A DNA stretch of 64,000 nucleotides, from NCBI RefSeq assembly GCF_007992435.1, contig NZ_BKAG01000007.1:141282-205281 (forward strand), given 5' to 3'. Source of the stretch: Prosthecobacter gellanilyticus (GTDB lineage: Bacteria; Verrucomicrobiota; Verrucomicrobiia; Verrucomicrobiales; Verrucomicrobiaceae). Shown piece after piece: positions 16,326 to 25,554 of this stretch. A program made the position numbers and the translations under genes. Each line of letters opens with the position of its first letter. Position 1 is the stretch's first letter. Under the pieces are notes generated by a model that saw nothing but the letters and a program-made list of their open reading frames with translations, did not search any database and was not told the origin of the DNA.

Positions 16326-19300
16326 ATGGCAAACCAACCACCCAACCAAAATTGCGGACGTGTACGTTCGCGCTTCACCACTCTGGTGCGTTCCGCCGCG
16401 CTAGCGCTCTCTCTCATCGGCGGTGCTCTCGCGGCTGCACCGGCCAATTTCCAATCCGGATCCCTGAGCATCACGCAGGCGAACTCGACCACCTGGACGA
16501 CGGTGAATTTCACCCGCACCTTTGCCGCCGCTCCGGTGGTGGTCATGGGGCCGGCGACAAAGGCGAATGGAGATCCGCTGGTGATGCGCGTGCGCAATGT
16601 CACCAACACAAGTTTCCAGTATCAGGTGGATGAGTGGGACTATCTCACAGGAGATCATGCGGCTGAGACGGTGCATTATCTGGCGCTCAGCGAAGGCTCG
16701 CATGTGTTCGGCACGCAGCGCTGGCAGGTGGGCCGTCTGTCCACGGTGAACCGCACGGCATCGAGCGTGACACTGACAGGCTTCACAGCCGCACCAGTGG
16801 TGCTGGCGCAGGTGGAGTCCACGGTGAACACGATCGCCGCGAACAATCCACGCGCGCTGAAAACCCGCATCGCCAGTGTGACCTCCACGGGCTTCCAGGT
16901 GAACCTGGAAACGCAGGAGTCCTACACCACGGCCCTCTCGAATGAGAGCATCGGCTACATCGCGGTGTCGGCAGGCACGGGCTATCTCGATGGCAAGGTG
17001 CTGAGCGCTGTCACCACCTCTGCGGCCACGACCGATGCCTTTGGAACCCTCACGTTCCCGGCTTCCCGCACCAACCCGATCTTCATCGCCCAGGCACAGA
17101 CGAAGAATGACACGAATCCTGGCGAGCTGCGGATGCAGTCCCTCAGCACCACCAGCGTGCAGGTGCAGTTCCAGGAGGAGACCTCCTCCAGTGCCGATGT
17201 CACTCACACCGCTGAAGCGGTTGGTTACATTGTCCTCGGTGACATGAATGGCGAAGTGGCTGCGAAGGTGGAAGTGGGTGACCTCAATGTCACCCAGGCC
17301 AGCGCCACGACCTGGACGAAGGTGAACCTGGCGAATGCCTACACCACACCAGTGGTGGTGATGGGGCCTCTCTCCTACACCAACAGCACCTCGCTGACGA
17401 TTCGCGTGCGCAACGTGCTCGCGGTGGATGCTGCGAATGCCAACAAGGGCAGCTTCGAGTTCATCGTGGACCGCTGGGATCATCACAGCGGCCAGACGCA
17501 CAACTATCTGGAGCACCTCAGCTACATCGTCGCCGAGTCCGGCACGCACGCCGTGGGCGGTGTGGTGTGGCAGGCTGGCCGAACCAGCAGTGTGACACAG
17601 ACCACGAGCACGCAGAGCCTTTCCACCTCCTTCCCGAATGCCCCGGCGGTCTTCGCGCAGGTGGCGACGACCACGGATGCAGATGCCTGCCAGGCACGCG
17701 TGAGCGCCGTGACAGCCACCAGCTTCGGCATTGAACTTGATGAGTCCGAAATCGATGCCGACGCCCATGCGGGTGAGACGGTCCACTGGATCGCCATGAC
17801 CCAGGGCAGCAGCAATTTCTTCACGACCGGCATGCGCTTCCAGGCCGGACAGATCACGAACAATGACAGCTCCTTCCGCAAGGTGACCTTCAGCCGTGCG
17901 CATGCAGATCCCTTCATCTTCGCTTCCATGCAGACCAAGGTGGATGCCGACCCCGCCACCATCCGCTGGCAATACTTGTTCGGCGACCGCGTGAATATCG
18001 TGGCCCAGGAGGACAACCACCCGCTGCAGTTCGGCGAGGGCACGGTGAACAACACGCACAGCTCGGAGACCACCGCGTTCCTGGTCGTGCAAGGTGCTGC
18101 GGATGTGGATGAGGATGGTGCTCCTGATACCTGGGAAACCGCGACGGTGGGCAACCTCACCACCATCAATGGTGCCGCTGATGACGATGGTGACGCCATG
18201 ACCAACCAGCAGGAGTATCACAACCGCCTCGATTTCGCGACCTCCAGCAACTACACTGTCTTCACAGGCGGCACGATCACGGTGGGCAATGCAGCGACGA
18301 ATGCGTATGAAGTGAATGACCGCACAGCTGGCACGATCGCCAGCACGAGCGCCCGCTATCGCTTCACACGCACCGGAGCCTTCGCGCCGCTGACCATCAA
18401 CTTCACGGTCGCGGGAACTGCTACCACGGACACGAATCGTGCTCCAGCCAGCGCGACTGATTACACGCTGTGGACGGCCAACACAGGCGGCACGCAGCTC
18501 ACGACCTCCATCGCGCTGCCGGTGGAAGCCCAGAGCGTGGATGTGTACGTGCGGCCGACTGTGACGGCTGGATCACCGGATGGTGATGGGCTGGAAGAGT
18601 ATCCAGAAGGTCTGCGCATCACGCTCGGCTCCAATGGATCCACCTACGTTGTAGGCAGCACCACGACCTCAGTGGTGATCATTTATGATGCGCAGAACAT
18701 TCCTGCCAATGAGCGCCTCTTTGTCGGTCCCTTTCTGGCGCAGGGTGCTGCTGTGACGAGTGCTTACGGCTATGGCACCATCATCGTGAACGGCACGCAC
18801 AATGCAGCACGCATCTCCACGACCTTCAATGGTCTCACCACGCCGCAGACGGACATCGACGGCAGCCATGTTCACTATTCGAACAGCGGCTCTGCGAGTC
18901 CGATCGCTCATGGCACAATCATCTACGGTGATCCTGATGGTCTGCCCAACGGTCCGCTGGTCGACTATCCCTGGACCATTGTGGACAGCGCAGGGGTCAA
19001 GGGACAGCAGATCATCGACGCGATCTACCGCAATGTCACCGGGGTGAACCTGTATGTGAACGTTCACACCAACCGCTATGCCAGTGGTGAAATCAAAGCG
19101 GACCTGACGCTGCAGACTGGCTCACCCCTTCCGCCTCCGGTGCCGACCAGCCCAACTCTGGAGAACCTGACGACCGATGAAGAGGTGCGCCGCGAGTGCG
19201 CACGCTTCCTGACCCAGGCCACCTTTGGTCCGACCGAGGCTGAGATCACCGCTCTCTACAACACCATCGCCACGCCGAAGACCACGGCCACGAACCGCAT

Positions 19301-21371
19301 TGCTGCCTTCTCGGCCTGGATTGATGACCAGTTCTCCTCCACCCGGGATCAGACCACGCTTTATGACTACAACTATGCGGCTGACCAGCAGGAGTGGGCG
19401 CTGATTGGCGCGCAGCCCCTGCTCGACTCCGGTGGGACTGCGGTGGGCTTCCCGCCTAACAATGCAGCTGACTGGCAGAAGTGGAGCAGCACGGTGGGCA
19501 GTCCGCCGATCCCAGCCGGACGCAACAAGGAAAGCTATGATCCGGATAACAAAAACCGTCGTCACGCCTGGTGGATGATCGCGAATGACTCGCACGACCA
19601 GCTCCGCCAGCGTGTGGGCTTCGCCCTGGAGCAGGTCTTCGTGGTGTCAGATCGTGAGGGCACCGTCAGCTCCCGTGCTTACGGCCACTCACGCTACTAT
19701 GACATGCTGACGGACTTTGCGGATGGCATCCGTCATCTGCAGCCACCAGGCAGCCCCAGTGCTGTGCCGCCCATCGTCACCAGCTACAGCAGCGCGAACG
19801 GCAGCAGCATCACGATCCGCCAACTGCTGGAAGACGTGAGCAAGCACCCGATCATGGGCAAATACCTGAGCCACCTGAAGAACCAGAAGGCCCAGGGCAC
19901 CGACACCAATGGCAATGGCGTGCTGGATCCGAACGAGATCACTCTCTCCCCGGATGAAAACTACGCTCGTGAGATCATGCAGCTCTTCTCCATCGGCCTG
20001 CTGGAACTGTGGGACGACGGCACGCTGAAGCTGCAGAGCAACGGCCAGCCGATCGCCACCTATGACAATGATGACATCAAGGAGCTGTCCAAGGTGTTCA
20101 CCGGCTACAGCTTTGCGCTGGTGCAGAACAGCAGCGCGAACAACTACGTGCCGCCGATCAACCAGGCCAGCTTTGGCAATGCCAGCGAAGGCGCCGAGTA
20201 CTTCCATCCGGGCTATGAAAACCCGATGAAGAACTTCGTCACCTATCATGACGAGGGTGTGAAAGCCTTCCTCAGCGCGAACCTGCCTGCCTATGTGGAT
20301 GCCACGCCGACCACGGCTGAGCGTGAAGCCTACGCGGAGACGGAGCTGGATACGACGATGGATGCCCTGTATAACCACAACAACAGCGCGCCCTTCCTGA
20401 GCAGCCGGCTCATCCAGCGCCTGACCACCAGCAATCCGAGCCGTGGTTACATCTATCGTGTGACCCAGGCCTTCAAGGACAGCAATGGTGCCACGGCCGG
20501 CGGTCTGCGCGGCAGTCTGCCTGCCGTGGTGAAGGCCATCCTGCTGGACTACGAGGCCCGCACGATGAAGAACGTGGATCCTCAGACGATCAACGGCAAC
20601 ACCTCCGTCAATGTGGGTTATGGCAAGGTGAAGGAGCCGATCGTCCGCTACCTCCAGGTGCTGCGCGCCTTCGGTGCCCGTTCCCAGATCGACATGGATG
20701 AAGCCAGCCCGAACACCAACGACCTCGTGGGTTACGGTTATCTGGCCAGCCAGGCTGACAACTTCCCCGGTGGCGCCACCCAGCTCCGCTATGGCGGCAC
20801 CGGTGGTGTGCTGGGCCAGACGCCGAACAATGCCCCAAGCGTGTTCAACTGGTATCTGCCCGACTACACTCCCGGCGGACGTGTGGCAGCGGCGGGCCTC
20901 GTGGCTCCTGAGCTGCAGATCCTGACGGAAAACATGGTGGTGCAGAACATCAACTATCATCGCCAGATTGATTACTCCTCCATCGTGGATCCTGCGGCAG
21001 CGCTGCCAGGCGGCCAGGGCACCACGAACCTCATCGGTGACACGGCTGGTACTCAGGACGGCGTCTTCGTCGACCTTGGCGGCATTGTGACGGACTACAT
21101 CACCAACCGCGAGACGGTGGGTGCCACGGAAGTCTCTGCCTGCACCTACCTGGTGGACCGCCTGGATGCGCTGCTCTGCTCGGGCTCGCTGAAGGCGAAG
21201 TATGGCGCTGCCTACACCTCCACAGCCGTGGATCCACGCAGCATCATCATCAACCAGCTCTCCATCATCGCTCCGGACGCGCCGCCAGTCTCCAAAGCCA
21301 ATGGCGGCAACCGCGTGAGAGCCGCGGTGTATCTCATCACCAGCTCGCCCGAGTTCATCGTCCAGAAGTAA
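16326..21371 (+). CDS. Giant secreted DUF1800 protein with H-lectin-like repeats and CHRD domain
   Basis: The ATG at 16326 starts a 1681-residue protein with a long signal peptide (residues 1-39, ending ALAAAPA). Residues of about 45-580 contain several copies of a beta module (as in FAAAPVVVMGPATKANGDPL) that resembles the H-type lectin domain. Next come a calcium-binding thrombospondin-3/EF-like segment (DVDEDGAPDTWE and DDDGDAMTNQQE, about 591-636), a CHRD domain (about 793-928) and a C-terminal DUF1800 domain (from about 955; RFLTQATFGPTEAEI, HAWWMIAN, ENYAREIMQLFSIGLLEL). DUF1800 genes are typically followed by DUF1501 genes, as here. The architecture suggests a surface carbohydrate-binding protein. 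Biochemical function is unknown. Confidence 0.87.
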   Translation: MANQPPNQNCGRVRSRFTTLVRSAALALSLIGGALAAAPANFQSGSLSITQANSTTWTTVNFTRTFAAAPVVVMGPATKANGDPLVMRVRNVTNTSFQYQVDEWDYLTGDHAAETVHYLALSEGSHVFGTQRWQVGRLSTVNRTASSVTLTGFTAAPVVLAQVESTVNTIAANNPRALKTRIASVTSTGFQVNLETQESYTTALSNESIGYIAVSAGTGYLDGKVLSAVTTSAATTDAFGTLTFPASRTNPIFIAQAQTKNDTNPGELRMQSLSTTSVQVQFQEETSSSADVTHTAEAVGYIVLGDMNGEVAAKVEVGDLNVTQASATTWTKVNLANAYTTPVVVMGPLSYTNSTSLTIRVRNVLAVDAANANKGSFEFIVDRWDHHSGQTHNYLEHLSYIVAESGTHAVGGVVWQAGRTSSVTQTTSTQSLSTSFPNAPAVFAQVATTTDADACQARVSAVTATSFGIELDESEIDADAHAGETVHWIAMTQGSSNFFTTGMRFQAGQITNNDSSFRKVTFSRAHADPFIFASMQTKVDADPATIRWQYLFGDRVNIVAQEDNHPLQFGEGTVNNTHSSETTAFLVVQGAADVDEDGAPDTWETATVGNLTTINGAADDDGDAMTNQQEYHNRLDFATSSNYTVFTGGTITVGNAATNAYEVNDRTAGTIASTSARYRFTRTGAFAPLTINFTVAGTATTDTNRAPASATDYTLWTANTGGTQLTTSIALPVEAQSVDVYVRPTVTAGSPDGDGLEEYPEGLRITLGSNGSTYVVGSTTTSVVIIYDAQNIPANERLFVGPFLAQGAAVTSAYGYGTIIVNGTHNAARISTTFNGLTTPQTDIDGSHVHYSNSGSASPIAHGTIIYGDPDGLPNGPLVDYPWTIVDSAGVKGQQIIDAIYRNVTGVNLYVNVHTNRYASGEIKADLTLQTGSPLPPPVPTSPTLENLTTDEEVRRECARFLTQATFGPTEAEITALYNTIATPKTTATNRIAAFSAWIDDQFSSTRDQTTLYDYNYAADQQEWALIGAQPLLDSGGTAVGFPPNNAADWQKWSSTVGSPPIPAGRNKESYDPDNKNRRHAWWMIANDSHDQLRQRVGFALEQVFVVSDREGTVSSRAYGHSRYYDMLTDFADGIRHLQPPGSPSAVPPIVTSYSSANGSSITIRQLLEDVSKHPIMGKYLSHLKNQKAQGTDTNGNGVLDPNEITLSPDENYAREIMQLFSIGLLELWDDGTLKLQSNGQPIATYDNDDIKELSKVFTGYSFALVQNSSANNYVPPINQASFGNASEGAEYFHPGYENPMKNFVTYHDEGVKAFLSANLPAYVDATPTTAEREAYAETELDTTMDALYNHNNSAPFLSSRLIQRLTTSNPSRGYIYRVTQAFKDSNGATAGGLRGSLPAVVKAILLDYEARTMKNVDPQTINGNTSVNVGYGKVKEPIVRYLQVLRAFGARSQIDMDEASPNTNDLVGYGYLASQADNFPGGATQLRYGGTGGVLGQTPNNAPSVFNWYLPDYTPGGRVAAAGLVAPELQILTENMVVQNINYHRQIDYSSIVDPAAALPGGQGTTNLIGDTAGTQDGVFVDLGGIVTDYITNRETVGATEVSACTYLVDRLDALLCSGSLKAKYGAAYTSTAVDPRSIIINQLSIIAPDAPPVSKANGGNRVRAAVYLITSSPEFIVQK

Positions 21372-21409
21372 TCTCCGCCCCACATCGAAACACCTAACCA
21401 CTGATCATT

Positions 21410-23038
21410 ATGAAGAACAAAAAGCATCAGGACCACTTCGACACACGGCGGAATTTCATCTGCCGCTCCGCCTGCGCCAGCCTCGGCGTGACGGGCATCG
21501 TCAACACGCTCGCGCACCTGAACATGGTGCAGGGTGTGATGGCGCAGGCCGCGCCGACGGACTACAAGGCGATCATCTGCCTCTTCCTCTACGGAGGCAA
21601 TGACTCCAACAACATGCTCGTGCCGCTGGACGGCACGGCGCGAACCAATTATGAGTCAGCGAGGCCCGGCGGCGCGACACCGCACCCGATTCATATCCCG
21701 GTGACTGGCACCGGGGCCGCGCTGGCGCTGACGGCGCCGAGCGGCGGTTTCGGCCAGACCACGGCGACGTCCTTCGGCGTGCATCCCAACATGACGAACG
21801 TGCAGGGCATGTTCAACAGCGGCGACCTGGCCTTTGTGGCCAACGTGGGCACGCTGGTGCAGCCGATCACCCGCACGCAGTATATCGCCGTGCCACGCAC
21901 CACACCGGTGCCACCGCAGCTTTTCTCCCACAGTGACCAGCAGCTTCAGTGGCAGAGCAGCCTGCCGGACCGTCCTTTCCAAAACGGCTGGGGCGGACGT
22001 GCCGCGGATGTGCTGACGGCAGCGGGAGCGAACCCCAACTCGTCGGTGTCGATGAACATTTCCATCGCAGGACAAAACTCCTTCCAGGTGGGTTCCAGTG
22101 TCATCCAGTATTCCATCGGCACCACCGGTGTGGTGGGGCTGAGCGGATACAACAGCGGCACGAACACTTACGCGAACGGTGCGAACTACGGAACGATACC
22201 GCCGACCTACAACAACAATGACCAGGGCCGCACCCTGAAGGCTTTTGACACCATCACCAAGCTCGCGCGCATGCAGCTCGGGGTGGGGGACAGCATCTAC
22301 CAGCATCACCTGGAAGAGGGGTATAACAACGTGATGCAGCGTGCTCGTGACAACGAGGCGATCGTGGGCACCGCGCTGAGCGGCGCGACCACGGCGATCG
22401 ACACGGCCTTCACGAATGCCTTCGGCGCTGGCGTGACGCTGCCGGATGTGGCGAACCAGCTCAAGATGGTGGCGCGCCTCATGCAGGGCCGCACCGACCT
22501 GAGCAACAACCGCCAGATCTTCTTTGTGAGCATGGGCGGCTATGACACGCATCAAAACCAGCCCACGGATCATGGCAACCTCATGGGGAACCTGGACAAG
22601 AGCCTGAAGGGCTTCAAGGACGCGATCGAGGCCATCGACCCAGCTCTCTGGAATGACACGCTGCTCTTCACCAGCTCTGACTTCACCCGCACGCTGCAGC
22701 CGAATGGCAGTGAGACCTCCTCCGGCACGGATCATGGCTGGGGCGGTCACCAGATCGTCATGGGCGGGCCTGTGATCGGCCAGCGCATCTACGGCAGCTT
22801 CCCGGACCTCGCCCGTGCCACGAGCCAGGATGTGGACAGCAACCGCGGCCGCTGGATCCCGACCCTGGCGGTGGACCAATACGCCAGTGTGGTGGCGAAG
22901 TGGTTCATGAGCCAGGGCACCGGCTATGTCTCCGGCCTAACCAGCAATGATGTCACCACGGTCTTCCCGAACCTGGGCCGTTTCCAAAGCGTGAGCACGA
23001 TCCCGAGCAACCTCGGGTTTGTGGACTTCACGGTCTAA
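21410..23038 (+). CDS. DUF1501 family protein, partner of DUF1800 protein
   Basis: A 542-residue protein with a twin-arginine-like signal (TRRNFICRSACASLG) and DUF1501 motifs: AIICLFLYGGNDSNNMLVPLD at the start of the mature domain, FFVSMGGYDTHQNQ in the middle, and DHGWGGHQIVMGGPV near the C-terminus. It starts 38 bp after the DUF1800 gene, so they are almost certainly one operon. In many bacteria these two families are encoded together and predicted to act together outside the cytoplasm, but no substrate is known. It represents a different subfamily from the DUF1501 protein at 14625-16055. Confidence 0.9.
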   Translation: MKNKKHQDHFDTRRNFICRSACASLGVTGIVNTLAHLNMVQGVMAQAAPTDYKAIICLFLYGGNDSNNMLVPLDGTARTNYESARPGGATPHPIHIPVTGTGAALALTAPSGGFGQTTATSFGVHPNMTNVQGMFNSGDLAFVANVGTLVQPITRTQYIAVPRTTPVPPQLFSHSDQQLQWQSSLPDRPFQNGWGGRAADVLTAAGANPNSSVSMNISIAGQNSFQVGSSVIQYSIGTTGVVGLSGYNSGTNTYANGANYGTIPPTYNNNDQGRTLKAFDTITKLARMQLGVGDSIYQHHLEEGYNNVMQRARDNEAIVGTALSGATTAIDTAFTNAFGAGVTLPDVANQLKMVARLMQGRTDLSNNRQIFFVSMGGYDTHQNQPTDHGNLMGNLDKSLKGFKDAIEAIDPALWNDTLLFTSSDFTRTLQPNGSETSSGTDHGWGGHQIVMGGPVIGQRIYGSFPDLARATSQDVDSNRGRWIPTLAVDQYASVVAKWFMSQGTGYVSGLTSNDVTTVFPNLGRFQSVSTIPSNLGFVDFTV

Positions 23039-23056
23039 CCATTCCTGCCAAAAGCT

Positions 23057-23725
23057 ATGTCGCGCCGCATGACATTGTTGAGGCAGGCCGCTTTCGTCGC
23101 CCTGCTGGCTGTCATCCTGTTCGCAGGATGGTGGCTGGCGGGCGATGGAGACGTGGCCGGCACTTCGACTTCTTCATCGGAGGCCACGCTGCGCGCGAAA
23201 GGTCCGCAGGATGCCGCTTTCTGCGGCCCTCTGGCCCAGCCGCGCCCGCCGCCACCGGTGGAGAGTCCCTTTGGAGTCCATCTCTTTGCCACCACACCGC
23301 TGGGTGTGGTGTACCCGATGCGCGGGGCCTTCGAGATCATTCATGATCTCGGGCTGCCCGAAGCCCTGGCTGAAAAAGCAGCCAAAAAGCCTGCGAATGA
23401 AACCGCTTATGATGACGTGCAGAGCGTCGGCATTTTGCTGGAGGAGTTCCGCCGGGCTTTTGGGGCGATGCCGACAGGTGAGTTGAATGACGAGATCGTC
23501 CGCCGGCTCCAGGGGGAGAATCCCAAGGGCATCGCCGTACTGCCGAAGAGTCATCCGGCGATCAATCCTGACGGCGAGCTGATCGACCGCTGGGGCACAC
23601 CGTATCGATTTCATCCCGAAAGCGCCTGGGAGACCACCGTCCGGTCCGCAGGCCCTGACAAGAAGATGTGGACGGCCGATGACATTCTCAGCGAGAGCGT
23701 CAGCGCGGATGTGGTGCTGAAGTGA
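23057..23725 (+). CDS. Exported protein with GspG-like C-terminal motif
   Basis: A 222-residue protein with one N-terminal hydrophobic helix (about residues 10-26; signal or anchor), a Pro-rich stretch, and a C-terminal segment IDRWGTPYRFH followed by SAGPDKKMWTADDI. This resembles the conserved end of the major pseudopilin GspG, where the GPD...DDI loop binds calcium, but the N-terminus lacks the pseudopilin cleavage site. It lies 18 bp after the DUF1501 gene, so it is probably the third gene of that operon. It may be a secreted accessory factor; the function is unknown. Confidence 0.65.
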   Translation: MSRRMTLLRQAAFVALLAVILFAGWWLAGDGDVAGTSTSSSEATLRAKGPQDAAFCGPLAQPRPPPPVESPFGVHLFATTPLGVVYPMRGAFEIIHDLGLPEALAEKAAKKPANETAYDDVQSVGILLEEFRRAFGAMPTGELNDEIVRRLQGENPKGIAVLPKSHPAINPDGELIDRWGTPYRFHPESAWETTVRSAGPDKKMWTADDILSESVSADVVLK

Positions 23726-23848
23726 GTGCTCGTTGTGTCATGAGTCAGCGTGTGAGGAGGCACACGCTGGCTCGTGAACTGCGTGCCGGCAGGATGTGAT
23801 TCCGCAAGGCCGAGGGTTGACCTTTGGCCCTGGATTATCCACGATCAG

Positions 23849-24682
23849 GTGATCGTGACCCCTTCTCCCGACTCTCCAGCGCCGCGCCTGCGGTGGTCCG
23901 GCATGACCCATGTCGGCCGCTACCGCCAAAACAACGAGGATTCCTTCCTCGCGCTGACCTATGATGCGCGGGAGGTGCACTACCTCGGGAAGGTGGGGGA
24001 GTCATCACTGGCGCAGGGAGACTTTGTGTTTGCAGTGAGCGATGGCATGGGCGGCGCGAAGTCCGGTGAGTTCGCCAGCCGCATGGTCGTCCAGCAGGTG
24101 ATGCGGCTGATGCCGAGGAGCTACAAGCTGGCGGTGGAGGGCATCAACCAAGGCTTTGGCGATGTGCTGGAGGAGATCTGCCACCAGGTGCATGCGGAGA
24201 TTTCCAAGATGGGGCGCATGTATCATGAATGTGCCGGCATGGGCGCGACGCTGAGCCTGGCGTGTTTTTCAACGGAATTCATGCACTTCGCGCATGTGGG
24301 GGACAGCCGTATTTATTACCTGCCCTCAGGGGGTTCCATGATCCAGGTTACGGAGGATCACTCGCACGTGGGCTGGCTGAGGCGTCAGGGAAAGCTGAAT
24401 GAGCGTGAGGCACGCATGCATCCGGCGAAGAACCGGCTGGACCAGGCGCTGGGGGCAGGGCAGCAGAACGTGCGGCCGCATATTGGCTCCGTGCGCTATC
24501 AGAGCGGGGACCGCTTTTTGATCTGTTCAGACGGCATCACGGATGCGCTGTGGGATTTCCGGATTGCGGATCACTTGAGTGCTCCTGCGGATGAGAAGCC
24601 GCGGGCTTATAAAGTGGTGGAGCATGCGGTGGCGGAATCTGGGAGAGATAACTGCACGGCCATCTGCATTGAGGTGGAGTGA
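23849..24682 (+). CDS. PP2C-type Ser/Thr protein phosphatase
   Basis: All PP2C metal-binding and core motifs are visible: RYRQNNEDSF, VSDGMGGAKSGEFAS, GMGATLS, HVGDSRIYYL, DHSHVGWLRRQGKL and ICSDGITDALWD. This fits Stp/PrpC-type bacterial phosphatases that reverse Ser/Thr kinase signalling. The start is uncertain: GTG at 23849 gives 277 residues and retains the first beta strand, GTG at 23774 is further upstream, and ATG at 23903 would remove the strand before THVGRYR. There is no membrane segment. It may oppose kinases such as the one at 10929-12935, though they are not in one operon. Confidence 0.9.
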   Translation: MIVTPSPDSPAPRLRWSGMTHVGRYRQNNEDSFLALTYDAREVHYLGKVGESSLAQGDFVFAVSDGMGGAKSGEFASRMVVQQVMRLMPRSYKLAVEGINQGFGDVLEEICHQVHAEISKMGRMYHECAGMGATLSLACFSTEFMHFAHVGDSRIYYLPSGGSMIQVTEDHSHVGWLRRQGKLNEREARMHPAKNRLDQALGAGQQNVRPHIGSVRYQSGDRFLICSDGITDALWDFRIADHLSAPADEKPRAYKVVEHAVAESGRDNCTAICIEVE

Positions 24683-24685
24683 GGG

Positions 24686-24720
24686 AGTTCCTGGTTCTTT
24701 GTTCTTGGTTCCTTGTTGTT
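24686..24720 (+). repeat. Degenerate 7-bp-period repeat array A
   Basis: Five consecutive heptamers in perfect phase with consensus DGTTNNT (for example ggttctt and ggttcct). The array lies just after the PP2C stop. Related arrays occur at 54706-54775 and 56866-56914. Confidence 0.55.
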
Positions 24721-24801
24721 AAGGTAGAAAAATTTTCTGAAGGTTGTGCCTTGAGCCTGCTTCTTGCCGAAGGGCGGGTTTGGTGGCATGACGGGGGTGC
24801 T

Positions 24802-25449
24802 TTGAAACTTCATCTCCCGAATCATCCCACGCAGCTCTACCTGATCCGCCATGGCGAGGTGGAGGAGCGTTATCACAAGGTTTTTGGCGGCTGCCGGATC
24901 GACATGGGGCTTTCGCCGCTGGGTCATAGGCAGGCGAAAGCAGCCTCTGAGTGGCTGCGTGACACGCCGATGGATGCCATTTATGCGAGCCCGCTGAAGC
25001 GGGTGCAGGAGACCCTGGCTCCGCTGGCGGAGCGCACGGCCATGAAACCGGTGATCATTCCGGCACTGCGTGAGGTCGATTTCGGTGACTGGACCGGCTA
25101 CCGCTGGGAAGGGGTGCAGGAGCACTTCGGTGTCAGCGCTTTTGACTGGCTGGAGATCATCGAGACCAAGGGCATCCCGCATGGCGAATCCGCTGCGGAG
25201 CTGGAGAACCGAGTGCAGCCTGCGCTGCTGAAGATCCTGCATGACAACCCGCACAAGCGTGTGGCGGTGTTTTGCCATGGCGGCATCATCCGTGTGATCT
25301 TGTCCCTGATGCTGGGGCAGCCGCTGCGGCACATGGCTCACTTTAACATTGAGTATGGCAGCATCAGCGTGGTGGAAGTGCAGCCGGACAAGAAACACGC
25401 GTTTGAGATTGAGCTGCTGAATTTTTGCCCGCCTCTGGTGGAGGTTTGA
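24802..25449 (+). CDS. Histidine phosphatase (phosphoglycerate mutase-like)
   Basis: The branch-1 histidine phosphatase signature LYLIRHGEVEERYH is near the start, with the catalytic acid region LREVDFGDWTG and the second His in VFCHGGIIRVIL. Such enzymes remove phosphate from small molecules (cobalamin precursor, sugar phosphates or phosphoglycerate); the substrate cannot be assigned. The reading frame extends upstream to a GTG at 24679 overlapping the PP2C stop, but the extra residues are encoded by a heptamer array and look non-coding. A TTG at 24802, preceded by a G-rich tract, gives a 215-residue protein starting shortly before the RHG motif and is preferred. Confidence 0.85.
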   Translation: MKLHLPNHPTQLYLIRHGEVEERYHKVFGGCRIDMGLSPLGHRQAKAASEWLRDTPMDAIYASPLKRVQETLAPLAERTAMKPVIIPALREVDFGDWTGYRWEGVQEHFGVSAFDWLEIIETKGIPHGESAAELENRVQPALLKILHDNPHKRVAVFCHGGIIRVILSLMLGQPLRHMAHFNIEYGSISVVEVQPDKKHAFEIELLNFCPPLVEV

Positions 25450-25480
25450 GGCCAAACTCCAAGCCTGACGACCGGTGCCC

Positions 25481-25514
25481 AACAAAAAGCCTGCCATCGG
25501 TGAAGATGGCAGGC
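25481..25514 (-). terminator. Rho-independent terminator of the RRM gene
   Basis: A perfect 10-bp stem (25489-25498 with 25505-25514, loop of 6 nt) followed on the minus strand by TTTTTGTT. It lies 40 bp downstream of the RRM-protein stop codon and points in its direction. Confidence 0.88.
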
Positions 25515-25554
25515 TGTGGAAGCGGGTCAGGTCAGACCCGGTGAATGATTCAGA

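Noticed and set aside
17208..17222. ACCGCTGAAGCGGTT hairpin resembling the 25-bp TGAA element
   Set aside because: It lies inside the DUF1800 coding sequence and does not share the flanking AACAAC bases; similar CGCTGAAGCG strings are common in this GC-rich coding DNA.
16401..21401. Two minus-strand open frames of more than 550 codons opposite the DUF1800 gene
   Set aside because: They mirror codon positions of the plus-strand gene, have no recognisable domains or signal and lack an upstream gene context.
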